Assembly (NCBI RefSeq): GCF_024539675.1
Contig: NZ_JAHHIT010000092.1
Span: forward strand, 1 to 37,873
DNA from: Streptomyces hilarionis
GTDB taxonomy: Bacteria; Actinomycetota; Actinomycetes; Streptomycetales; Streptomycetaceae
Direction of reading: 5' to 3'
DNA: 37,873 nt
Positions 31,779-37,873 of the stretch are shown here, in pieces. Within the stretch, counting starts at the first letter, position 1. Every line of letters starts with the position of its first letter. The notes under the pieces were generated by a model that ran no database searches, had not been told where the DNA came from, and saw only the letters and a program-made list of their open reading frames with translations. Made by a program: the position numbers and the translations under genes.

Positions 31779-31803
31779 GAAAGCCCTTTCCGGAACTTTC
31801 CGG
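31779..31803. promoter_or_regulatory. Palindromic operator candidates upstream of the surface repeat protein
   Basis: GAAAGCCCTTTC (31779-31790) is identical to the box at 28404. It is followed by CCGGAA-CT-TTCCGG (31790-31803). CTTTCCGG occurs twice with a 10-bp step. Confidence 0.5.
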
Positions 31804-31849
31804 CCGGACCGTGGCTTTCCGGGACCGCACGGCAGACCGTCGCGCAAGG

Positions 31850-31866
31850 ACAGAAAGATTTTCTGT
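31850..31866. promoter_or_regulatory. AT-rich perfect palindrome before the surface repeat protein
   Basis: ACAGAAA-GAT-TTTCTGT has two perfect 7-nt arms and stands out as AT-rich in this genome. It ends 13 bp before the GTG start that I favour, so it is a plausible operator. This also argues against the start at 31811, which would put it inside the gene. Confidence 0.45.
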
Positions 31867-31879
31867 TATCGGCGCCGCC

Positions 31880-34057
31880 GTGGCGCGTCTCCCATGTGTG
31901 CGCAGCCCTCTTCACACCTCGACCGCGGCCGCCGGCGCCCTCACTGCCGTCGCGGCCCTCCTCGCCGTGGCCCCTCCCGCGACGGCCGCCGACCTGCGGG
32001 ACGTCACCGCCGACGTGCTGGCGAACCGGGACGTCACGCTCACCGGCGACTCGGCGGTGACCGTGCCCGCCGGGACGACGACCTACGGCGGCGTGTTCCG
32101 CGGTCAGGGAACGCTCACCGTCCGCGGCGGGGGAACCCTCGTCCTGAGCAAGGACAGCGACTTCACCCTGCCCGCCGCACGCAGGCGGCAGGTGGTCCGC
32201 ACCCAGGGCGGCAACCACCCGTACACCACGGTCAGCACGCCCGACCCGCCGGCCGTCACCGTGGAACGGGGAACGACGCTTCAGTACGGCACCGGCGGCG
32301 GCTCCGGGCTGATCGGGCACTTCCCCTACGACACCCCGGGCTACCGGCTCAACCAGCTCAACATCCGCGTCGACGGCACACTCCGCCTCTCGCTGACCCG
32401 CACGTTCAACCTCGGCACGATCAGCGGTTCGGGCCTGGTCACCCAGCCCCGCGGGATGTGGGGCACCCTCGACCTCGCCGGCGCCCACCCCTTCTCCGGG
32501 GTCATCGACAACGGCACCGGAATGGCGGTCGGCCGGCCCGAGTACCCGGTGTCGCTGCCGCACGCCCGGGCGATCGTCAACCAGGGCTCCTGGATCATCG
32601 ACACCCCGCTGTACCAGACGGTCACCCTGCGCCAGGACTTCTACCAGCGGCAGTACGGCAGCGACGTCAACGTCCACACCCGGCCGGGCGGCAAGGTCGT
32701 CCTCACCGGCCGGTACAGCTACAGCGACCGGGGCGGCGACACCGCGCCCGCACTCAGCGACCCGGGCCTGAACTGGCGTCCGATCCCGCACCATTCGAAC
32801 AAGCGCGGCACCAACATCGAGGGCGCGAACGTGCAGTGGGGCGACGGCACCACGCACGAGATCTTCATGCCGGGGACCAAGGACACCGTCTACATCAACC
32901 TGCACGAGGCGTCCGGACGACGCTCGCTGCTCACGTTCGCCTACGACGGGCCGGTCACGCTGGGGGCGCCGATCGGCGGCGGCAGATACCACGACACGCT
33001 GGCGGCGCCCGGCGCCGGCGACGTCGTCGTCGCCGGAACGAAGGGCAACGACGTCACCTTCGCGGCCGCGCAGTACTACGACGGTTCGACGACCGTGCGC
33101 AAGGGCGCGATCCTGCGCCTCGGGTCGGCCCGGGGGGACGGCTCCCTGCTCACGGGGACCGACCGGCGGCGCATCGTCAACGACGGCACCCTCGTCGTGC
33201 GCAACGCGAGGACGGCGATCTCCCTCTCCCGCCTCGGCGGCGGTGGATCGTTCGTGCAGGCCGGGGCCGCCACGACGACCCTCACGGGCTCCGCGGTGAC
33301 GTACACCGGGACGACCACGATCGAGCGGGGAACCCTCGTGCTCGCGGACGGCGCCACGCTGGTCAACAGCAGGGCGGTCCGGCTGACGTCCGCGGCGGCG
33401 CGGCTCGACACCGGCGGCTCGGCGCTGCGGGTGACGAGCACGCTCGGCGGCAGGGGAACCGTGCGCGGCGCCGTGACGAACGAGGGCGTCGTCACCGGCG
33501 GCCTCACGGTCGCCGGCGCCTACACCCAGCGCGACGAGGGCCGGCTGGCGCTGACGGGGGCTCCCCTGAAGGTGACGGGCAAGGTGACCCTGGCCGGCAC
33601 TCTCGACCTGTCCGCCGCGCGGCCCGCCACCGCGCCGACGGACTCCGCCGCCGGCGGGGCCTCCGCGGCGGCGGGCCGGGACCCGCTGCCCGCCGTCACC
33701 GTCCTGGACCACACCGGGCGCACCCCCGTGAGCGGCTCCTTCGACGGTCTGCGCGAGGGCGCCGAGGTGACCTACGCCGGGACCGCGTACCGGATCAGCT
33801 ACCGGGGCGGCGACGGCAACGACGTCGTCCTGACGGCCGCGGCGGCGAACCCCGCGGCGGGCGCGGAACGGCGGTCCGCCCCCGGAACCGGCCCGGCGCG
33901 GGCAGACGGCGCCGAGGCGGGCAGGTCCGGCGCGTTCGGATGGTGGCCGTACGTCCTGGCGGCCGGTCTGCTCGGCGCCCTGCTGGTCCCGAAGACCAGG
34001 CGGGCACGGAGCGGACCGCGCAACCGGGGCGGCCGGCACTCGGCGTCGAGGCGGTAG
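31880..34057 (+). CDS. Secreted autotransporter-repeat (beta-strand) protein with C-terminal membrane anchor
   Basis: About 725 aa from GTG 31880. A signal peptide (TAAAGALTAVAALLAVAPPATAA) is followed by a long Gly/Thr/Val-rich body with autotransporter-associated beta-strand repeats, e.g. FRGQGTLTVRGGGTLVLSKD, YYDGSTTVRKGAILRLGSA and YTGTTTIERGTLVLADGATL, which predict a right-handed beta-helix. A disordered Ala/Gly linker, one membrane helix (WPYVLAAGLLGALLVP) and a basic tail end the protein. There is no LPXTG motif. It is probably fixed to the outer face of the membrane, with the helix binding or cutting polysaccharide. Actinobacteria have no outer membrane, so this is not a true autotransporter. 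The start is uncertain: no clear ribosome site, with GTG 31811 and 31898 as alternatives. It shares promoter boxes with the pectin genes. Confidence 0.82.
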   Translation: MARLPCVRSPLHTSTAAAGALTAVAALLAVAPPATAADLRDVTADVLANRDVTLTGDSAVTVPAGTTTYGGVFRGQGTLTVRGGGTLVLSKDSDFTLPAARRRQVVRTQGGNHPYTTVSTPDPPAVTVERGTTLQYGTGGGSGLIGHFPYDTPGYRLNQLNIRVDGTLRLSLTRTFNLGTISGSGLVTQPRGMWGTLDLAGAHPFSGVIDNGTGMAVGRPEYPVSLPHARAIVNQGSWIIDTPLYQTVTLRQDFYQRQYGSDVNVHTRPGGKVVLTGRYSYSDRGGDTAPALSDPGLNWRPIPHHSNKRGTNIEGANVQWGDGTTHEIFMPGTKDTVYINLHEASGRRSLLTFAYDGPVTLGAPIGGGRYHDTLAAPGAGDVVVAGTKGNDVTFAAAQYYDGSTTVRKGAILRLGSARGDGSLLTGTDRRRIVNDGTLVVRNARTAISLSRLGGGGSFVQAGAATTTLTGSAVTYTGTTTIERGTLVLADGATLVNSRAVRLTSAAARLDTGGSALRVTSTLGGRGTVRGAVTNEGVVTGGLTVAGAYTQRDEGRLALTGAPLKVTGKVTLAGTLDLSAARPATAPTDSAAGGASAAAGRDPLPAVTVLDHTGRTPVSGSFDGLREGAEVTYAGTAYRISYRGGDGNDVVLTAAAANPAAGAERRSAPGTGPARADGAEAGRSGAFGWWPYVLAAGLLGALLVPKTRRARSGPRNRGGRHSASRR

Positions 34058-34163
34058 CCCCGGTTCCGGCGCGCCGCCTCCCAGCCCCGCCCCTTCCGCG
34101 TCCCACGATGTGGCCGTGCTGCTCACAGGCTGGACACCTCGGGCTCTCCCCCGCCCCTTCGAC

Positions 34164-34169
34164 TAGCGT
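34164..34169 (+). promoter_or_regulatory. -10 element for a leaderless homocysteine methyltransferase mRNA
   Basis: TAGCGT ends 6 nt before the ATG at 34176 and no ribosome binding site is present, so the transcript probably starts at or next to the A of the start codon. No good -35 is visible. Confidence 0.45.
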
Positions 34170-34175
34170 CGTGAC

Positions 34176-35117
34176 ATGACCAGCGACATCCCTTCCCCCC
34201 TCGCGGAGACCTCCCTCGCCGCGGCCCTCGCCGCCGCGGCCGTCGTCCTCGACGGCGGCATGTCGAACCAGCTGGAGTCCGCCGGGCACGACCTGAGCGA
34301 CGAGCTGTGGTCGGCGCGGCTGCTCGCCGAACGCCCCGAAGCCGTCGTCGAGGCTCATCTCGCCTACTTCGAGGCCGGCGCCGACGTGGCGATCACCTCC
34401 AGCTACCAGGCCACCTTCGAGGGGTTCGCCAAGCGGGGCATCGACCGCGCCGAAGCGGCCCGGCTGCTCACGCTGAGCGTGGAGCTCGCCCGGGAGGCGG
34501 CCCGGCGGGCACGCGGCGAAGGGGTCGCGCGCCCGCTGTGGGTCGCCGCGTCGGTCGGACCGTACGGTGCGATGCTCGCGGACGGCTCCGAGTACCGGGG
34601 GCGCTACGGCCTGAGCGTCCAGGAGCTGGAACGCTTCCACCGCCCCCGGCTGGAGGTGCTGGCGGACGCCGCGCCCGACGTCTTCGCGCTGGAGACGGTT
34701 CCCGACGCCGACGAGGCCGAGGCCCTGCTGCGGGCGGTGCGCGGGCTCGGCGTGCCGGCCTGGCTCTCGTACTCGATCGCCGGGTCCCGCACCCGCGCCG
34801 GACAGCCGCTGGAGGAGGCGTTCGCCCTGGCGGCCGACGCGGACGAGGTGATCGCGGTCGGCGTGAACTGCTGCGCGCCCGAGGACGTCGAGGCCGCCGT
34901 GGCGACCGCGGCCCGGGTGACGGGCAAACCCGTCGTCGTCTACCCGAACAGCGGCGAAGCCTGGGACGCGGAGGCCCGCGCCTGGCGCGGCCGCTCCTCC
35001 TTCCTTCCCGAACAGGTGCGGGGCTGGCAGGAGTCGGGGGCCCGCCTCATCGGCGGCTGCTGCCGTGTCGGCCCCGAAGCCATCACCTCGATCGCCCGAA
35101 CGCTGTCCCCCGCGTAG
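34176..35117 (+). CDS. mmuM: Homocysteine S-methyltransferase
   Basis: 313 aa, the usual MmuM length. A zinc TIM barrel that moves a methyl group from S-methylmethionine (or SAM) to homocysteine to form methionine. Visible: LDGGMSNQLE at the start, SSYQATFEGF, ASVGPYGAMLADGSEYRG, ALETVPDADEAEAL, and the zinc cysteines in VNCCAPED (C232/C233) and GGCC (C295, C296). It is a cytoplasmic single gene followed by a non-coding minisatellite. Confidence 0.93.
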   Translation: MTSDIPSPLAETSLAAALAAAAVVLDGGMSNQLESAGHDLSDELWSARLLAERPEAVVEAHLAYFEAGADVAITSSYQATFEGFAKRGIDRAEAARLLTLSVELAREAARRARGEGVARPLWVAASVGPYGAMLADGSEYRGRYGLSVQELERFHRPRLEVLADAAPDVFALETVPDADEAEALLRAVRGLGVPAWLSYSIAGSRTRAGQPLEEAFALAADADEVIAVGVNCCAPEDVEAAVATAARVTGKPVVVYPNSGEAWDAEARAWRGRSSFLPEQVRGWQESGARLIGGCCRVGPEAITSIARTLSPA

Positions 35118-35220
35118 ACCGGCTCCAGCGGGGGGCCCGGGCACGGCGGATCGGGCCCGGGTACCGGGGGGACGGCGCGGGGTCCGGCGGATACGGCCTG
35201 CGGCCAGCGGCTCCGGCCCG

Positions 35221-35700
35221 GGTTGGCCGGGTCCGGCCCGGGTGTGGCGGGCACGGCCCAGGTGTGGCGGGCACGGCCCGGGTACGGCGGGCACGGCCCG
35301 GGTACGGCGGGCACGGCACGCGACCAGCGGCTCCGGCCCGGCTCCGGCCCGGGTACGGCGGGTCCGGCCCAGGTACGGCGGTTACGGCCCGCGTCCAGTG
35401 AATACGCCCCGCGACTGGCAGGTCCGGCCCGCGTTCGGCGGGTCCTGCGGGCATGGCACGCGACCAGCGGCTCGGGCCCGGTTCGCTGGTCCGGCCTGCG
35501 TCCAGCGGCTCCGGCCCGCGTCCAGCGGCTCCAGCCCGCGTCCAGCGGGCACGGCACGGGGTGCGGCGGGCGCGGCCCGGGGTACGGCGGGCACGGCCTG
35601 CGCCCAGCGGCTCGGGCCCGCGACCACAGGTCCGGCCCGCGTGCAGCGGGTACGGCCCGGGTACGGCGGTTCCGGCCGAGGTCCGGCGGCTCGGGCCGTC
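35221..35700. repeat. GC-rich minisatellite with a 20-bp unit
   Basis: About two dozen head-to-tail units of mostly 20 bp (18-21, with two short partial units). Two forms alternate in blocks: GGTACGGCGGGCACGGCCCG and CGTCCAGCGGCTCCGGCCCG, sharing the CGGCCCG end. Looser copies extend back to about 35130. The 737-bp gap 35118-35854 holds only this array and its GC-rich flank. Because 20 is not a multiple of 3, the open frames across it change phrase with each unit and do not look like protein. Confidence 0.85.
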
Positions 35701-35854
35701 TCCAGCCGGATCCTGACGACGTCCCCGTCCTGGGAAGCGGCGGCGGCAGCGGCCGACGGCCGTGCCCGGCGGCTCCGGCCCTCCCTCTCCGGTCCCGGGG
35801 GGCGGGACGAGCCGCTCGGCCGTCGCCCGTTCCCCGAGCCGACGGCCGCCGCGG

Positions 35855-37627
35855 TCAGCGGCCGCCGCGGACCCCTCCGGCGCGGCGCAGTCGACGCACC
35901 GCGGATCTCAGCTCGGCGCGGCGTGCGGCTCTGCCGGGCGGGGGGTCCGCCGCCACGGTCGCGTCGAGGGGCCCGTCCGCGGCGACGGCTCCCGCCTCCG
36001 CCGCCGTCCACAGCGCCAGCTCCCCGTCGCGCAGCCCGTAGGCGGTGTACGCCATGGCTTCGCCCGTGTGCGGCACGTCATCCCGCCCGGCGGGCCGCCG
36101 CCCCTCGGCCGGGACGCCCGCGCGGTCGAGCGCCGCCCCGCCGCCGGCCTCGCGCGCCAGCGCCCCGCTCCCGTCCCGCTCCCTGCCGACCTCGCCGAAC
36201 ACGCGCACCGGATGCGCCTCGTCCCAGGCCTCCCAGCCCGGGCTGCCCGTCGTCACGAACCGCGTCCACGCCTGGTGCATCGTGTCGGCGAGGGCCTGCG
36301 GCGCTCCGTCGCCGGCGAGCTTCGCGGACTCGGGCGTCTCGCCGGTGTCGAAGACGAAACCGAGCTCCAGGGCGTGACAGGCGCCGAGTCCGGGACGCAG
36401 CGAGGGCCACGCGAACTCGTACACGTAGGACGCTCCGGGCCGGGCGTCGGCCAGGCGCCGCAGCGGCAGTCGCAGCAGCTTGTCGGTGACCATCTGGCCG
36501 ACGAGCTCGGCGGTGCCCGCCTCGGGGTGCAGGGCGCGGTAGCCGCGCGGCACCTCGTGACCGCAGTGGCAGCGGGCCATGGCTCCGGCGAGGGCGACGG
36601 CCCCCATCCGGTCGACGCGCTCCAACAGGCCGCCCGGCGCGAGCCAGAGCCGGTACTCGTCGCGGGTCCAGCCCACGAGCAGGTCGGCGCCGCGCGCCAC
36701 ATCCCCGTCGACGAGCGCCTCCAGGGGATCGCGCGGAACGAGGTCGCCGTCGATCACGATGCCGAAGGCGGGGCCGCCCAGCACGGGGCTGCTGAGTCTG
36801 CCGACCTCGGCCTGGATACGCAGCAGCACGTCGCGGTCGACGCCGGCGAAGGCCTCGGCGGTGCCCGGGATCTTCAGCCGGTTCGCCATCCGACGCACCA
36901 TCCGCCGGACCTTGTCCCGCTCGAAGGCCTCCGGCGGGCCGCTCTGGAGGACGGCCCGCCGGAAGAGCCCCTGTGCCCGCGGGGCCGCGATGAGTGCGCC
37001 CACGCTGATGGCGCCGGCCGACTGGCCCGCCAGCGTGACGGCGTCGGGATCGCCGCCGAAGGCCCCGATCGCCCGGTGCACCCATTCCAGCGCCGCGAGC
37101 TGGTCGCGCAGCCCCGGGTTGGCGGGGGCGTCCGGGAAGAGTCCGTAGCCCTCGACGCCCAGCCGGTAGTTGACCGACACGAAGACGATGCCGTCGCGGG
37201 CGAACTTCCGTCCGTCGTACACCGGCACCGCTGAGGAACCCCTGGTCAGCGCGCCGCCGTGCAGCCACACGAGGACGGGGAGCCGGGCGCTCGGCGAGGC
37301 GTCGGGCGTCCAGACGTTGAGGTTCAGGCAGTCGTCGCCGACGACGACGGGGTCGGACAGATACCGGGCGAAGGCCTCGGAGTACGGGGGTTTCGGCGGC
37401 GTCGGCCCGAAGGATCCCGCGTCGCGCGTGCCGTCCCAGCGCTCGGGCGGGACCGGCGGCATGAAGCGGAGCGGCCCGAAGGGGGGCGCCGCGTACGGGA
37501 TCCCCCGGAAGACGGCGATGCCGTCCTCCTCCCTCCCGCGGACGGCCCCGTAGGGGGTCCTGACCACGGGCCGAGCGGATGACGCCCCGGGGGCGTCACC
37601 CGCAGGATGCGTCCGGTCTGCCGCCAC
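35855..37627 (-). CDS. Type-B carboxylesterase family protein
   Basis: 590 aa, alpha/beta hydrolase of the carboxylesterase/para-nitrobenzyl esterase family. Visible: YAAPPFGPLRFMPPVPPERWDG, GDDCLNLNVWTP, the oxyanion strand WLHGGALTRGSS, the nucleophile elbow GQSAGA, and the catalytic His in LGACHALELGFVF. It hydrolyses carboxylic esters, with no defined natural substrate. There is no signal peptide. After the usual end (F.TTGSPGW..WD) comes an unusual Ala/Arg-rich tail of about 90 residues that seems low in structure. GTG start at 37627. Confidence 0.9.
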   Translation of the reverse strand: MAADRTHPAGDAPGASSARPVVRTPYGAVRGREEDGIAVFRGIPYAAPPFGPLRFMPPVPPERWDGTRDAGSFGPTPPKPPYSEAFARYLSDPVVVGDDCLNLNVWTPDASPSARLPVLVWLHGGALTRGSSAVPVYDGRKFARDGIVFVSVNYRLGVEGYGLFPDAPANPGLRDQLAALEWVHRAIGAFGGDPDAVTLAGQSAGAISVGALIAAPRAQGLFRRAVLQSGPPEAFERDKVRRMVRRMANRLKIPGTAEAFAGVDRDVLLRIQAEVGRLSSPVLGGPAFGIVIDGDLVPRDPLEALVDGDVARGADLLVGWTRDEYRLWLAPGGLLERVDRMGAVALAGAMARCHCGHEVPRGYRALHPEAGTAELVGQMVTDKLLRLPLRRLADARPGASYVYEFAWPSLRPGLGACHALELGFVFDTGETPESAKLAGDGAPQALADTMHQAWTRFVTTGSPGWEAWDEAHPVRVFGEVGRERDGSGALAREAGGGAALDRAGVPAEGRRPAGRDDVPHTGEAMAYTAYGLRDGELALWTAAEAGAVAADGPLDATVAADPPPGRAARRAELRSAVRRLRRAGGVRGGR

Positions 37628-37690
37628 CTGCTCACCAGCCCTTCGCCGCGCTCACGCACCGGTAACAACAGAGCACCACACCGGCGTCCG

Positions 37691-37873
37691 CTATTCCGGC
37701 GCAGAAGCCCGCGGGAGGGCTGTTCGGGGGACACCGGCCTCCGGACCGGCCTCCGGACCGGCCTCCGGACCGGCCTCCGGACCGGGCTCCGGACCGGGCT
37801 CCGGACCGGGCTCCGGACCGGGCTCCGGACCGCCGTCGCCGGAGCGACCGCCCCGGCCCGGCCCCGCCCCGCG
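37691..37873 (-). CDS. Possible C-terminal end of a gene entering from the right, with GPEP/GPEA repeats
   Basis: Reading in from the right edge, one minus-strand frame is open for 60 codons to TAG at 37691. It encodes a Gly/Arg-rich stretch, then four GPEP and four GPEA units and a tail ending RASAPE. Such acidic Pro/Gly repeats are common at disordered C-termini of Streptomyces proteins. Other frames are open too, so coding is not certain. It would end 64 bp upstream of the esterase start. Confidence 0.35.
   Translation of the reverse strand, partial: RGAGPGRGGRSGDGGPEPGPEPGPEPGPEPGPEAGPEAGPEAGPEAGVPRTALPRASAPE
37738..37833. repeat. Eight-copy 12-bp tandem repeat
   Basis: Four copies of CCTCCGGACCGG are followed by four of GCTCCGGACCGG, 96 bp in all, with only the last base off. 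The unit is a multiple of 3, consistent with expansion inside a coding region (GPEA/GPEP on the minus strand). Confidence 0.9.

Noticed and set aside
35221..35700. CRISPR array
   Set aside because: Units are contiguous and degenerate, with no constant repeat alternating with unique spacers, and no cas genes are present.
35065..36489. Open frames running through the minisatellite as a possible repeat protein
   Set aside because: The 20-bp period shifts frame in each unit, all frames are open, and no ribosome site or stable peptide repeat is seen.

Overview
The window is very GC-rich actinobacterial chromosome, almost certainly Streptomyces. Evidence: extreme G/C third-position bias, many GTG and TTG starts, 4-nt stop/start overlaps, Tat signals on secreted proteins, and families typical of the genus. 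The stretch Ada-like protein / RsgA paralogue / alditol oxidase resembles, from memory, the Streptomyces coelicolor neighbourhood of aldO. I see no rRNA, tRNA, CRISPR array, transposase or phage gene.

Layout. (a) 1-9.3 kb, housekeeping and stress: an Ada/AlkA-type DNA-alkylation protein whose glycosylase half looks eroded; an RsgA-type ribosome-assembly GTPase behind a leader ORF and a hairpin; a rifamycin monooxygenase (Rox) preceded by a rifamycin-associated element; a membrane protein joining a degenerate sigma-like module and an anti-sigma zinc motif to an outside cellulose-binding domain; a radical SAM enzyme with an unusual cysteine spacing; and, divergently, the alditol oxidase AldO. 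(b) 9.4-17.1 kb: a ROK regulator and a sugar ABC importer operon (lipoprotein, two permeases) ending in a LacZ-type beta-galactosidase. The two transcription units share a promoter-region motif. (c) 17.2-19.9 kb: a three-gene ABC-2 exporter. (d) 20-25.1 kb: a TetR regulator divergent from an FMN reductase/MFS exporter pair across a double operator, a second TetR protein, a PEP-mutase/isocitrate-lyase-like protein and a VOC protein. (e) 25.3-34.1 kb: a pectin (rhamnogalacturonan-I) / galactan locus with a DUF2264 protein, a rhamnogalacturonan acetylesterase, a PL4-type rhamnogalacturonan lyase, a GH43 exo-beta-1,3-galactanase with a ricin-type lectin domain, and an autotransporter-repeat surface protein. 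(f) 34.2-37.9 kb: homocysteine S-methyltransferase, a 20-bp minisatellite of about 480 bp, a type-B carboxylesterase, and the possible repeat-rich C-terminus of a protein running off the right edge.

How it may work together (inference): the extracellular lyase, esterase and galactanase would trim RG-I and its galactan or arabinogalactan side chains. The ABC importer and LacZ upstream could take up and split the galacto-oligosaccharides released. Four variants of one LacI-type box (consensus near GAAAGCGCTTTC) sit in pairs in the two divergent promoter regions of the pectin locus, which argues for one regulator encoded elsewhere.

The most unusual items are the CBM2-bearing anti-sigma-like membrane protein with a tiny Cys-rich ORF upstream, the radical SAM protein with CX8CX2C, the Ada-AlkA protein lacking its catalytic segment, the RsgA leader, and the minisatellite.
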